The position numbers and the translations under genes were made by a program. This document shows, in pieces, positions 1-11,283 of a DNA stretch of 64,000 nt. Positions within the stretch are counted from its first letter, which is position 1; every line of letters starts with the position of its first letter. Source of the DNA: Adineta vaga (lineage: Eukaryota > Rotifera); the NCBI GenBank assembly GCA_021613535.1, contig CP075492.1:124001-188000 (forward strand), given 5' to 3'. The notes under the pieces were generated by a model. That model ran no database searches. It was given only the letters and a program-made list of their open reading frames with translations, and was not told the origin of the DNA.

Positions 1-365
1 CGGCACCTAATATTAATACAGCAAAAATAACTTTTGCGATGCGTAATGATCCATCGTTTTGGTATTTAGATGTTTTTTCAATCGTAAATAGTTCAGGACA
101 TCAATTCTTATCCAATAGTGGTTTTGAAACAGGTGACCTTACAGCTTGGACATATTGTAATCCTAACAATGCGACCCATGCAGGTATAGTTGACAATTCA
201 AATCCTTATACAGGGTCCTATGAATATGCAGATGGATCAGTAAATGCAAGCGACTATTTAAGCCAAACATTTAATGTTATACCGTATAATAATTATACTG
301 TTAAATTTTGGCTTTCAGCTGCCTCCAACAGTTCATCATCTGCTTTCGTCACTATCTCTTCTTGA
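1..365 (+). CDS. C-terminal piece of a secreted repeat protein (partial)
   Basis: The frame is open from the window edge (first full codon at base 3) to a TGA at 363-365, so the gene starts outside the window. The visible part is Asn/Ser-rich and contains DPSFWYLD, then SGFETGDLTAW, then a YLSQTFNV / YNNYTVKFWL stretch. This order resembles the lectin-like jelly-roll modules, repeated in tandem, that I recall from bdelloid secreted proteins. There are many N-x-S/T sites, as in an exported glycoprotein. The ATG at 39 is internal and unlikely to be the start. The C-terminus ends abruptly inside a beta-strand (VTISS), so this may be a truncated last module. Function is not known; extracellular carbohydrate binding is an inference. 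Confidence 0.55.
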   Translation, partial: APNINTAKITFAMRNDPSFWYLDVFSIVNSSGHQFLSNSGFETGDLTAWTYCNPNNATHAGIVDNSNPYTGSYEYADGSVNASDYLSQTFNVIPYNNYTVKFWLSAASNSSSSAFVTISS

Positions 366-667
366 ACATATTATGTAACATTTATCATAAACAGCAAATT
401 TATCCTGTGCACATTTCATAAGTTGTGAAAGACAATGAGCGGTGTCACAACTCATTCGGTTAACAAATATTCCAGAAAAAGAGAACAAAATACCCAATAC
501 TTCATGAATTTTGTAATAAAGCCTTTTTTTCTTTCTTTTCTGTTCTCGAATAGACATATTGCCTAGCAAATTATATTGAAGATGTAAGTATTTCATCTTA
601 AACGATAGATTTTTTATTCAATTTCAAAACTAAACTAATCAGAATTAATTACGCAAAATAAGATTTT
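366..667. other. Intergenic, no gene seen
   Basis: AT-rich stretch between two convergent genes. It holds a minus-strand open frame without recognisable features, which I consider chance. No RNA gene or repeat recognised. Confidence 0.5.
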
Positions 668-1521
668 TTAATTATCATGTTCAAGAACTTCGTGGAAAAT
701 GACTTCTTCATGTTGAAATTCTAAATGAGGATCAAATTCACATTTACGTACCACTTGAATTGAACTTCCAGCATAATTTTGAATACACCATTGTTCTTCT
801 TTTCCTGTATTGTTATCCTTGTGAACATAAGATAATCGTTGTGCTTTATTTTTATTGTATGTAAAATAAGCTATATTAGGATTGCTGACATTACAATCAT
901 AACTTGTAATCAATGTTTTGTATTTAACGTAGGTATCTAAAAATAAATGTGTCAATATAAAACTATTCTTTTTTTTTAATATTTCTGACAGATAACAATT
1001 TTAAATTGTCATAATTACAGATTTTAGAGAAATCATCTTCGAGTACTTGACAAGGAAAAAACATTAGGAAAATAACTCACCTGGTTCATATAGATTAAAA
1101 CTACCAACTTTTACACACACTTCTTGAATAAGAACACATTGATTAGTTAACGGATGCCATATCATACCAGCATTTCCAATCAAAACAAACAAAGAGTTAT
1201 TCCCTTGATATCTAAGTTGGGCTTGTTCTGGTGTAGTAGCAGTTCCTAGAAGTATTGTACCTGTAATACAATTAAATACATTTGAATTTTATTGAAGTAA
1301 GAGATGTTATACTTACAACCAAAAAGTGTTGACCACATAGGATCAGGATGTAAAGTATCGTTTGGAAAACGATATGGTGTGCCTGGAAATGCACAACGAC
1401 CATTGTCTGTTGTCCATCGAAATTTATATGTTTCAACTTCAGATAGTAAATGAATAGGTATTGAATATGTAATAACGATCGATATAACGAACAAACACAG
1501 TATATTGACGAAGATAAACAT
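668..1521 (-). CDS. Secreted cysteine-containing protein, 3 exons, unknown function
   Basis: Three exons join in phase: 1521-1317, 1260-1081 and 936-668. Donors are GTAAGT and GTGAGT and acceptors are TACAG and TTTAG; the predicted protein is about 217 aa. It begins with a strong signal peptide (MFIFVNILCLFVISIVITYS). The mature part has scattered Cys residues (RCAF, LFGC, QCVLIQEVC, YDCNV, WCIQ, RKCEF) that could form several disulfides, and an N-glycosylation site (YQGNNSLF). No domain is recognised. A secreted or cell-surface role is inferred only from the signal peptide and Cys pattern. Upstream lies the telomeric hairpin at 1588-1650, so the promoter is within about 70 bp or has been replaced. 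The splice model is my own reading and would be settled by RNA-seq. Confidence 0.65.
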
Positions 1522-1587
1522 TTTGCTTGTAAAAGAATTCTCAATATTGATTTGGTTATTCGACTATATGCAGCATCAATTTATACG

Positions 1588-1650
1588 TTGGGTGGGTGTG
1601 GGTGTAAGTGAAGAAGATATACCTACACCCACACCCACACCCACACCCTC
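1588..1650. repeat. Inverted telomere-like array (G-rich then C-rich)
   Basis: GGGTGGGTGTGGGTG (about 1588-1604), a 16-bp spacer, then (ACACCC)n ending CCCTCAAG at 1650-1652. The order 5' G-rich / 3' C-rich can fold as a hairpin and is the orientation of an end-to-end telomere join. The right border TCAAGATGG is shared with the array at 51305-51330. Confidence 0.85.
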
Positions 1651-1653
1651 AAG

Positions 1654-1998
1654 ATGGTAAAAACTGAAAACTTATCGTTTATAGCTGCTGAAGAAACATC
1701 GACTGCGGGAATTGAAAAAGCAATGATGAAAGTAGTGATTAAAATAATAGAAAAACTAGTAGATAGAATAACTGAAAACGTAGCTGAAAAGATTCCATTT
1801 ATTGGAATTTGCTCCGGTATTGGATTTGCAACATGGAGAATCTTAGAAAATCCCGCATTTTCCTCAGCCTATGTCAAGGCAGGTTTTGAAATGTTATCTG
1901 GCATTGCTTCAACTATTCCTGGTGTTGGTACAACCTTTTCAATCGCTATTGACATTGTTCTTGTAGCGTTCGATATAAAAGAGGCAATGCAAAATTAA
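1654..1998 (+). CDS. Small Gly-rich amphipathic protein, unknown
   Basis: A 114-aa frame whose ATG lies three bases after the C-rich telomeric repeat, so its natural 5' region is missing or the repeat serves as leader. The N-terminal half is a charged helix (AMMKVVIKIIEKLVDRITENV). The second half has two Gly-containing hydrophobic stretches (IPFIGICSGIGFA and GIASTIPGVGTTFSIAIDIVL) resembling membrane-inserting or glycine-zipper segments. No catalytic motif and no signal peptide. I do not recognise the family; similar Gly-rich segments occur as domains of larger bdelloid proteins, so this may be a C-terminal fragment of a longer gene cut at the hairpin. Coding potential is plausible because the frame ends cleanly and residue use is protein-like. 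Confidence 0.45.
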   Translation: MVKTENLSFIAAEETSTAGIEKAMMKVVIKIIEKLVDRITENVAEKIPFIGICSGIGFATWRILENPAFSSAYVKAGFEMLSGIASTIPGVGTTFSIAIDIVLVAFDIKEAMQN

Positions 1999-2328
1999 CA
2001 ATTTCCATTCAACTAAAAACATAAATATTTTACACAAATAATTTTTCTTCCATAAATGTTTTTCTTGATTAAATCTTCATGAACATGATACAGAAAAGGG
2101 TGATGGTGTGGATGAAATTATGATATGAGCATCGTTCTCTGACGCAACCACAACTTCATTTCAGTTACACTATGGCAAATACACATGATTTCGATATGTT
2201 GTTAGCATCAAAGCACATGCGCTGATAAGCGTTTTATGTACTGAGTAAACCAAAAGTCGTAGTTCAAAATTCCTTTGTTGTTGTAGAGTATTGCACGATT
2301 AAAGTAAGAAGATCTGAACGATATTAAA
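1999..2328. other. Intergenic, no gene seen
   Basis: AT-rich, no open frame with recognisable content; precedes the F-box fragment. Confidence 0.5.
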
Positions 2329-2499
2329 ATGGAAAACTCACCTCTAACCGCACTATCACCAGAATTGATTTATCACATATTTGACTACTACGATATTCAA
2401 AAGACTCTTCTGCCTGTTCGTAGTGTGTGCAAAATACTCTATACCATGGTCAGCACCTACGATCGACTTGCATTTACATTTAATTCAAAATCAGTCTGA
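2329..2499 (+). pseudogene. F-box N-terminal fragment (56 codons)
   Basis: ATG at 2329 opens a 56-codon frame with a clear F-box: LTALSPELIYHIFDYYDIQ, then TLLPVRSVCKILYTM. In the family the F-box binds Skp1 and is followed by several hundred residues of leucine-rich repeats. Here a TGA at 2497 stops translation soon after the F-box, and I see no LRR reading frame downstream. This is therefore a 3'-truncated F-box gene or the first exon of a decayed one. It is one of at least five F-box genes or relics in the window. Confidence 0.7.
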
Positions 2500-2897
2500 A
2501 TTATGAAATCTGTTTCTCGAATCCTTCGGTCAGAAAAAGTGATATAGATGCAGATGGTGGGTTGTCTATGTATTGAGAAAAAGTCATCAATAGTATAATG
2601 ATTTTAGTTAAGTTACAAGGATGTCGACGCTGATAGAATCCATCTTTTTTACAATTCGTTCTATCGAGAACCGCAGCGCTTGTATAGAAAACGATTCCTA
2701 ATTCATTCCAAATCTTGGAATCTGTTCTTTAATATTTATTTTAACGTTAATTTTGTGTATTTTATTCACGTGCACTCGCGATGCTCTATTTTGTTTTTAT
2801 TATAAAGTGTATACAAAGTCAATCACTGAAAATTTAGAATTGAGATGTTACAGATTTTAGTGATAAACCAAAATATAGTTTGTAGAAAAATGAATAT
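2500..2897. other. Intergenic, no gene seen
   Basis: About 400 bp of AT-rich sequence following the F-box fragment and ending at the stop of the beta-lactamase-like gene. No recognisable coding or RNA feature. Confidence 0.5.
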
Positions 2898-4300
2898 TTA
2901 AGCTATGACGAAGCGAAATAAAAGAGCGATAGCAGTAAAGAGTCCAAAGAGATCTCCTTTCGCACGAAATGCCGATGCATGAATCGAATCGCTGTCGAAA
3001 CATTGAAAAAATGACACATAAATATTTTCGTAAGTTTTCCAAATTTCTTGCGTCAAATCAATGGGTGCGTTCGTATCTGCATTTGAAAGAATAATCACAC
3101 CTATATTGTTTTTATTGACCAGCATCACATGTGCCATACCTGGCAATTCTCCAGCATGACCAAAATATCGATCACCGTTACTTGCAGTTACCCAATACCA
3201 ACTAAGAGCATATTCTAATCGGCGCTGTATCGTAGTATTACTGGCCGGCCATTGGTTATAAAGTGGTATGACACCACCGCCGACTACTGTTCGTATTTCA
3301 GCAATGGATTGCGAACGAAGAATAGACGATCCATTATTGAGAAACATGCGAAGATATACGGATAAGGCACGAGCCGACATACGCCACAGACCGGCTGGAT
3401 AGCCACTAAGACTGAAAGGTGAAATGTGTAGCCATGTAGGAAAATTGTCCTGAAAAGAAAACGATTAAAATCAATTCGACTAATTATTTTCATGCCTTTT
3501 ACCGAGATCTGAGTGATATTCAATTGTGACATGGCTCGATGATAATTTTCAAAATAGACTACATTGGGTGCATAAGCATAGCTCTTGACAAGATCATTTA
3601 TATTTTCAAAATCAGACAAACGCACACCAGTTTTTGTGATATCAATACCAATTGGTTTCAGAATTTTTTGTTCGACATAATCGCTGTAGCTCATCTTTGC
3701 AATTCGTTCGACAACCAATGCAGCTAGCGATGAACCCTGATTTGAATACAATGACACACTGCCGGGTGGCTTTGGCAACCAGTTCGATGTGTTTGGATTC
3801 ACATATTTGAAACACATGTCAGCCAACGATTCATTGAATGCTTCGTCGCCCGATTTAAAAAAAGTATCTTCCTCTTGACGATTGATAGAGATCGAAGCCG
3901 AGTGCGAGAGTAACTTGCGTAGAGTAATCGAATGCGAAGGATAACGCGGATGGAAGATGCGTCTCTGCGGTTCCGATAAATATTGATTAATGTCGGTATC
4001 AAGATCAACGAGTTCTTGCTCGACAAGTTGCATAACAGCAATGCCTATGAAAGTTTTCGAAATCGAAGCAAGAGAGAAAATGGATTTGTCAATATCTATA
4101 GGCTCTCTCGGTGATAAAGATTTGTGGCCGACAGCTTGTTCGTAGAGTACGTGGGTAGCATTGACCACGATGATTGCAGCGCCTGGTACATAGATTTTCT
4201 CGAGAGATTGTTCTATCCATTGTGGATTTGGACAATTTGAACCATTGCTAGTTGCAATATTGAAAACAAGAGCAAACATAATCAACAATAAGCATACCAT
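2898..4300 (-). CDS. Secreted serine beta-lactamase-like protein (LACTB/class C fold)
   Basis: Two exons, 4300-3503 and 3449-2898, joined in phase 0 (donor GTAAAA, acceptor TTTTCAG), give about 449 aa. A signal peptide (MVCLLLIMFALVFNIA) is followed by the catalytic serine motif S-x-x-K as SISKTF (about residue 80), the Y-x-N motif as YSNQG (about residue 186), and the third motif as HAG in FGHAGELPG of exon 2. All three elements of the class C/DD-peptidase family are present, so catalysis is plausible. Family members in animals are peptidases or esterases of uncertain substrate. The C-terminus ends in a hydrophobic stretch (LFGLFTAIALLFRFVIA) after a Ser/Asp-rich linker, which looks like a GPI signal or tail anchor and suggests surface attachment. 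The gene may be old horizontal transfer, but it now has an intron and host-like AT use. Confidence 0.85.
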
Positions 4301-4530
4301 TCTTAGTTTTGGTTTGACAAAAAAGTATTATTCTTCACTGAGATAAGTTTAGTCATGATAAAATACTATATATCATATGAATCATGAATAAAGCCAAAAG
4401 TAAATACGGAGAATGTTGTTTCGTTAACGTCATCTTACGCTTTTTATATTAATTCTGTTGATCTTATATATCAACACCACAGTGATGTCAATATTTGAAG
4501 ATATACTGATAGCGATAAATTGAAATAAAT

Positions 4531-4815
4531 GCCGGGTGAAGCAAAAATTTTGTTGATAACTTGACTTGAGAAAATAATAAAAACTTGATATTACAAAAGT
4601 AAATAGACTATTATGTCAATAATTGGCCTTCTTGAGTTAAGAAAAAACAAAACTATAAGCCAACATGAGTTATTTTGAGAACAAGAATTATCACGAGAAT
4701 CCAGTATTAGAGTTTTGCTAATGTAAATATGAGAGTCAAGTTTTTATCATTTTCTCAAGTCAAGATAGCAACAGAATAAAAAATAAAAATGTTGCAAAAA
4801 TTGTGTTTCACTCGG
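4531..4815. mobile_element. MITE-like inverted-repeat element (285 bp)
   Basis: The left end reads GCCGGGTGAAGC and the right end is its approximate inverse, GTTTCACTCGGC. Inside the ends, GATAACTTGACTTGAGAAAA is mirrored near the right end by the inverse of CTATCTTGACTTGAGAAAAT. No coding frame. The block CTTGACTNGAGAAAATNATA is shared with the larger element at 5816-6770, so both are members of one family. Non-autonomous DNA element, probably mobilised in trans. Confidence 0.7.
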
Positions 4816-5815
4816 CATAGTATCTGATTGTTTTGGTTGGTGATAATCAATAAATGATAAAACAGCCTGACTTATTTATCGAAGACAGGGATCAATTCGC
4901 TACTTTCTACGGATAGATAATTTACTTATTAATCTTTTAGAATCAAATCTTATCATAATTTTAAAAAAAATAGTTTTTTATCTATTACACAGAATGCTAA
5001 TTTGTAAGTGTAACATTCGATAATGGATCTAACTTGTTCTTCTTTGTGTGCCTTTTTACAGGCAAATACATTTTATTGTCAAAATGCATAAAGAATTGTT
5101 ACGAAGCTACTTGAGAATTTTTAGAAGAAGAAATCGAAACGACTTTATTGTTTTCACAATTATTTCAAGTCACAAACACGTATTTTATATTCATCCATTT
5201 AAAGATAAAATTGTTTAACACATAATTATTGACTGACAATTTCCTCATTCCGCAGTAACTATTGTACTTTGTAACTTTAACTTATCTAATCATTCAATTG
5301 AAATATAGATTTAACCTCTTTTTATTGGTTTTGCAGACATTTAATGCTTGAGAGTTGATCTTCCTTCTAATTTTACCATAGTTTCATCGGATGAACCAAA
5401 ACGTCCAAAGTTATTATCAACCAAATGTAAATTAAAAAATATTTGAAGAAAACGATCTGTTGACATTAGAAAAAGTAACAAACTGTATTCAATAAGCAAT
5501 CGAAATAGTAAAAGAAAACAATAATTCTATTACACTGCCACGATCAATAGAGAAGTAATATATGATGACACTCTATGCAGTATTGCAGCGAAGAAGAAAA
5601 GAATCTTTGAGAAGGACCTATACGACTTTCCAGGCTAACATTTTAATGTAAATAAAAACAATTTTCTCTTTGTTGAACATTTTCATGAGAAAACTAAAGG
5701 AAATTTTCTCTCTTTTATTAACGTGTGAAAAATCTTGGACATGTTTTTTTTTCGAAATTTTTGGAAATACAATTAATACGCAAAATGTATACAATCTCTT
5801 GAAAATCGTTATATA
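4816..5815. other. Intergenic, no gene seen
   Basis: About 1 kb of AT-rich sequence between the two related inverted-repeat elements. Open frames near 5.6-5.8 kb overlap each other on both strands and have no protein-like features. Confidence 0.5.
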
Positions 5816-6770
5816 CCGGGTGTACCAGAAGTTTTGCGACATTTTGTGCTTTGTTGATATCTTGACTAGAGAAAATGATAGAATCCTGAATTTTCTTTTC
5901 AATGATAGAGCGAGAAAAGCTGTACAAAACATGCATTAGAGAATCTCTATTCTCCAGTTGGAGCAATTTTCTTGCGGTCATTAGTAAGTGCCTATGCAGT
6001 GCTATGATATCCCATTGTATACAGACGAATACGAATGCACTGGAGCCACTTTCGGTTCTTTTTCCCGAATTTGTACACAGAGATAGTGTTGAGCTTTTGA
6101 CGGCGCATCTGTCAAAAAAAAATTAAGTTATTTTTATTCGTCCTAATCGCCAGAGATGCAAAACAAACAAGATCATCATAAATAAGGCATTACATGATTA
6201 ACTTGGTAGTTATCCATCTTGTGTTCAAAAAAAACTGGGACGTATAAATTTGTACGAGTTTGTTCTCACTTATTTTGTAGTACTTTCAACGGCGCATCTC
6301 ATAGAAACAAAATTTATATTTTATCATTTTTAGAAACGACGATATCTTGAAAATAAAAGTAAAATAGAGCATAAAAATAGGACCGCTAATTGTAGAGTTT
6401 TTAGTTTTCAGAAGGAGAAAACCGGTAGAAGCTGGTATTCGTAATTCCGTGGTATAGGTCCGAAAGAGCTTTCCATTGCACCTCTTTTAAAAAAAGAATT
6501 AGGTGTAAATCATCTCTCAGTATTAATATATATGAAAAATATGAAAAAATGGGCACGCAATTTTATTGTGTGGGGACGTTGTAGCACTGTATAGGCACTT
6601 ACTAATGACCGCAAGAAAATTGCTCCAACCGGAGAATAGAGATTCTCTAATTCATGTTTTGTACAGCTTTTCTAGTTCTATCATTGAAAAGAAAAATCAG
6701 GATTCTATCATTTTCTCTAGTCAAGATATCAACAAAGCACAAAATGTCGCAAAACTTCTGGTACACCCGG
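5816..6770. mobile_element. Tc1/mariner-like non-autonomous element with ~190-bp TIRs
   Basis: The left end CCGGGTGTACCAGAAGTTTT is the exact inverse of the right end, and each end is flanked by TA (5814-5815 and 6771-6772), the target duplication typical of Tc1/mariner elements. Inverted identity continues for about 190 bp on each side (5816-6005 versus about 6585-6770) with only a few differences. The centre (6005-6585) has no transposase. The open frames that start inside the arms are mirror images of each other and are not genes. Confidence 0.85.
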
Positions 6771-7141
6771 TACTATATCATATGAAAATATTTCACGATT
6801 TGTACTTATGTCTTTCTATTTCCTAACCTGAAATGAATAATCATTGAAAATAAAATGTGTAAAATTTTCTTTTATTCATTTCTTATCTCGTGTTTGAAAT
6901 CTAAAGGTAGAAGACACACGTGGCACAGAAAAAAAAAGATTTTTTTTCTTATCATGTACGCACTAAATAAGTTTGAAATTATATAACCATCATACAGCTT
7001 TAAATGGAACAAATAACACACCACCAATGTGGTAATTCCGAAGAAAATAAAAGAAAAAAGTTCATAACAGCAACTAGTTGGTGAGTGAAGAAAATAAACT
7101 ATTAATATATGATTTTTTTTTAATTTTCATTTATTAAATAG
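6771..7141. other. Upstream region of the F-box/LRR pseudogene
   Basis: AT-rich. It contains a likely splice acceptor (AAATAG at 7136-7141) for the exon beginning at 7142, and a possible donor GGTGAGT near 7080, but the exon carrying the F-box itself is not visible upstream. Confidence 0.4.
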
Positions 7142-8804
7142 TTTCATCTTAATCATCGATTTTATTCACTTCTTGTCGAATCAACGTTTCGATTTCAAAT
7201 CTACATTCCTCTTATGTCTTCATCATCTTTTGATTCTTACAATCGAGACATGATTATACCTAATCAACAACGTATTCATTCTATCGAAATCCTAAATTCT
7301 TTTATGTATGATGATGAAATACTTTCATTATCAAACAAAATATCTCTTCGAACTTTAATTGTCGAAAATATTGAACGAAATCGTATAAAATATCTTCTTA
7401 ATCAATTAACTTCATTATCATATTTATCTTCACTGACCATTAGTACTGTTGATCGAGTTGAAAATAAATTCCCTATTTATCAACAAATATTTCATTTACT
7501 TTCGTTACGATATTGCAGATTATCATTGGGAGATAATCAACATTACTCCAACATATCATCATGTACTAACAACAAACAAAGTTCAATCGAACATCTTGTT
7601 ATTGATGATAAAATAAAATGTTCTGAACTAAATGATTTTCTTTCAAATCATCCTCAATTACGTCGTTTATCTTTAAATTTATACTGCGGATTTCAATATA
7701 CACAATAAAATATATCTTGCAGTGTTTTGAACCATTTGACATATCTTTCTCTTAGATGTAAATGCGATATAAATTTCAATCCATTGAAATAAATTCTTAT
7801 CAATCATTTTCCTTCTGTTGAAATTCTACGCATAACTGGAGAGATGAATTTAATCGATGCAAACAAATGGAAACAACTCATATCAACATATTTACTCAAA
7901 CTTCGTATATTTGATGTTATGTTCTAAATACATTTATATAGTGACATCGAAGAATTAGCATATGAAGAACAAGTTAATTTATTTCAATCTTCATTTTGAA
8001 TTCAACGACAATGGTTTTTGCGATCTACGTTGGATAGAAAAAGACTTTCAAAAAGAGGAAATTTGTATACAATAAATCCATATAGGTAAATATTATTGAT
8101 GAGATTATTCACAGAGATGATATGATTATATACGTTGTATATTTCAGAAGAAAACATTATCAACTATATGAACAAGTCAATGAAATAAATAATGAAAATG
8201 AAAATCCAATCATTTTTAAATTAGTTCATCATCTGAGAATTCACAGTGTGAGGGAACCATAAATCATAAACATATCGATTATTTTCCAAATGTAACTCAA
8301 CTGACTCTTTCAAATGATTTTTCGCTTTCAAAAGATAATAAATCAATCAGAAATGATCTTAATCGTATTTTACCTTTACAACACTTAAAAACTTTAGTAA
8401 TCAAATGTTGTTATTATCCTTTTTCAAAACTGGTTGAACTATTATGTGTTATGCCTAATCTTCAAACATTAACGTTTCAAACAATGCTTCTTTTTACAGC
8501 AGAGGTAAGAAGATCTGTTGAAAAAAATGGAAATTTTCAATCTTTATGTAATACAAATCGTGTCACAACTGTAATTTGTGAGAAAGACACAATTGACGAT
8601 GTCGAACTATTTTTCAAATTATTTCCCTATTTACAACATCTTGTCATGAATATTTCAATGAATAATATGGAATCAATATTACGATTTTCTTTAGACAAAA
8701 ACAAACGTCATCTAGTATTGTTAACTTTTTTATTATCTTGTTCAATGTCTCTTGAAAATGTAAAAACACTTATTAAGTCTGGAGCATTGTCTTTTGATCA
8801 TCTA
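7142..8804 (+). pseudogene. F-box/LRR-type protein, decayed and cut by telomeric repeats
   Basis: Reading begins after an acceptor at 7141 (FHLNHRFYSLLVES), then the 164-codon frame from 7214 with leucine-rich spacing (TSLSYLSSLTI, HPQLRRLSLNL), and stops at 7706. The similarity continues in several frames with in-frame stops (SLRCKCDINF, SVEILRITGE, LQHLKTLVIKC). The last open block (8451 onward, MPNLQTLTFQ ... FPYLQHLVMN ... VKTLIKSGAL) runs into the GTGGGT array at 8805. This is the C-terminal LRR part of a bdelloid-type F-box protein, the kind thought to choose substrates for SCF ubiquitin ligases. The F-box exon is missing and frames are broken, so it is a pseudogene unless several unrecognised introns repair it, which the internal stops make unlikely. 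Confidence 0.75.
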
Positions 8805-8864
8805 GAGGGTGTGGGTGTGGGGTGTGGGTGGGTGTTTATCATTAACCCACACCCACACCCACAC
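8805..8864. repeat. Inverted telomere-like array inside a chimeric reading frame
   Basis: GAGGGTGTGGGTGTGGGG... (8805-8834), the 11-bp spacer TTTATCATTAA (8835-8845), then (CCCACA)n to 8864. The spacer and the GAGGGTGTGGGTG border are identical to those of the array at 15954-15995 read on the other strand. Left is an LRR pseudogene; right is an unrelated LDLa-EGF-7TM pseudogene. Confidence 0.85.
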
Positions 8865-10989
8865 GTCGACATTGTTCATCCTTTGATCTCAATACTTTTA
8901 CTTGCAAGAATGATTAACAATTATCTATTGAACACCGATGTAATCAATATATTGATTGTATCAAAGGAGAAGATGAATGGGCATGTGATTTTCAGAATAC
9001 AATGTATCCAAATCGATTAAAAACATTTTCTCTGAAAGAACAATTATTTTCATCAATATCATTATCGCCTATTAAACGACAGATAACTAATACTATCAGC
9101 GATGATGTTTTATTTCACTGTCATCGAGGTATTTTAATTCGCGAAAAACAAAACCATGATTTTTGTCTTTGTCCTCCAAGTTATTTTGGAAATCGTTGTG
9201 AGTGGCAAAGTGAACGAATAACACTTTCATTTGATAGTGAAATTTTGAAATCAACAGTTGATTCAAATGTTATTTACCGTATGATTTTTTACTTAGTTAA
9301 CGAATATGAACGACGAGTATTGGATTTCGAAACATTGCTCTATGCTCCATTTATTCATTCAACTTTAAAACATATTATTTACTTAAAATATCCACGAGAA
9401 TATCTTCTTCGATCACCTCAAAATCGACAAATTGAACGAATTTCAATTTATGTCGATGCTTATATTGTTACACGTACATCAGTAAAATATTCAATTTCTT
9501 GGTATTTTCCAGTTCTATTTCCTTTTCTACCTGTCAATCGTCTTGCTTTTCGTCTTTCTTTTCAAGAACCACGTGATATAAATCGAACTAGATGTTCTCA
9601 ACTTGATTGTAAGAATGGTGGTCTTTGTCAAACTTATATAAATACTGATGAAATATTTTGCTATTGTCCTCTTAATTTCTCTGGTTTGACTTGTGAAGAA
9701 CAAGTAAAATATGAAAATCTTCAATGTCACATACATGCACAATTGATTAAACGTTTCAATCATACTTTTTGTCTTTGTCCATTTGGTCGTACAGGACGAA
9801 ATTGTCTTGTAAAATATGATACTTGTTCAAATCTTTCTTGTTACAACAATGGTACATGCATTCCAGGTGATGATCGAACTAAACAATATATCTGTCAATG
9901 TTCAAAAGAATATTTTGGTAATCATTGTGAATATCGCAATGCAATTCTTCATGTATACATATCAGAACGAATAAAGATTGCGCCGATTTTAAACATTCTT
10001 ATGCTTCATTGACCATCTAATGCAAAAAGTTTCCTTTTATATCGTAATTCATTCCTTTTTAGGAATATCCAATGAAATACTCATTTTACTATAATTGAAG
10101 AAAATCAACGGTTTTTATCTACGTTTATTTTTGCTCAAATAATTGATAATCATGAGTCAACCTATGGAACTTATTATTTATTACATTATACAAATATCGA
10201 AAATTTAACTGAATTTCAAACATAAGTTGTATCTGAAAAATGTTGTTATCATGTGAATGAATATCTTAATAAACAAATAATACAAATGACTTGGTTGAAA
10301 AAAGTCAAAATTTATCATAAATATTTCATATATGTTCAATATTTGATTTTTTACTTTCACTTCTTGTTTCTACATGTGATTGGTTAACAACATGTTTAAC
10401 ATGTGAAAGAATAGCAAGTGTTATTTTGGATATCAAATTTAATAAACAGTATAGTATTCGTCTTGTTAAAATAATTAGTCCATTGATTTTTCTTATTCTT
10501 ATTTTGACATTAATTCATCAATTATTTTCTCATCATCTCATTACTGATCCTCGTAATGATGCTCGACAATGGTGTGTTGTAAAATATCGTTATGAATGGC
10601 TTCAAACATATGATATTGTTATTAAATTTATTCATTCTATAACTCCATTTTTAATCAATCTTATATCTGTAATAATTTTGTTTGTTACATGTGCTCGTAA
10701 AAAGCAACGAATACGTGATAAAGTGAAATATTCAATTATATTTATTAAACAAGTTCGTCAACATAAACATCTTCTTATCAGTCCATTCGTTACTACAGCT
10801 TTCAAATTACCATTTCTTATAGTTCAAGTTTTATTCAAATGTATCATAGATAAATGGCAGTTACATATATCTCTCATTGCTTATTTTATTTCAAATATTC
10901 CACTTGCAATAACGTTTATCATTTTCGTTTGGTTTTCACCATCATATTATAAAGTTTTTGTGAAAAAATGCATCCGACGATTCATTTAA
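8865..10989 (+). pseudogene. LDLa-EGF-7TM membrane protein, 5' truncated, broken
   Basis: Just right of the telomeric array, one frame gives an LDL-receptor class A end (EHRCNQYIDC ... GEDEWACDF, about 8911-9000). The frame from 9002 has EGF-like units: HCHRG...CLCPPSYFGNRCEW, CSQLDCKNGGLCQ...CYCPLNFSGLTCE, CHI...CLCPFGRTGRNC and CSNLSCYNNGTCI...CQCSKEYFGNHCEY. It stops at 10010. Stops and frame changes follow to about 10400. The final block (10426-10989) has several hydrophobic helices and the basic linker CARKKQRIRDK typical of a 7TM core. Bdelloids carry many receptors of this LDLa/EGF/7TM layout. The lost N-terminus at the telomeric array and the broken middle make this a pseudogene. Confidence 0.75.
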
Positions 10990-11283
10990 TATATTCTGAA
11001 GAATACGGGTTTTAACTTGACCATCTGAATATTTTAGAATGGCCAAAAACCTAGAAAAAGATTCGTTCTGATCCCTTTCAAATATATAATAAATATTATA
11101 TATCGTACTTCTATTGTTTGTCCTTTCTATATAGAACACATTTATTCTATTGTTATCAGTTATAGTAAACACAACACGAACACATTTTTACTTTATTATA
11201 ACATGTTTGAGAAGATATTTGTTTTTTATACAGAATAACTAAATTGATTACAAAATTTATTTTCCAGTAAGTTTCAAATCAAA

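Noticed and set aside
336-596. Minus-strand 86-aa frame with several Cys
   Set aside because: Starts inside the neighbouring gene, Lys/Arg-rich low complexity, no family resemblance and no exon signals.
5618-6826. Overlapping frames of 74-104 aa on both strands
   Set aside because: They lie in the inverted arms of the MITE and appear in mirror image at both ends, so they reflect the repeat, not genes.
8805-8864. Coding reading GVGVGCGWV...PHPHPH as a real protein domain
   Set aside because: It is simply the translation of TGTGGG/CCCACA repeats; the flanking parts are unrelated protein families.
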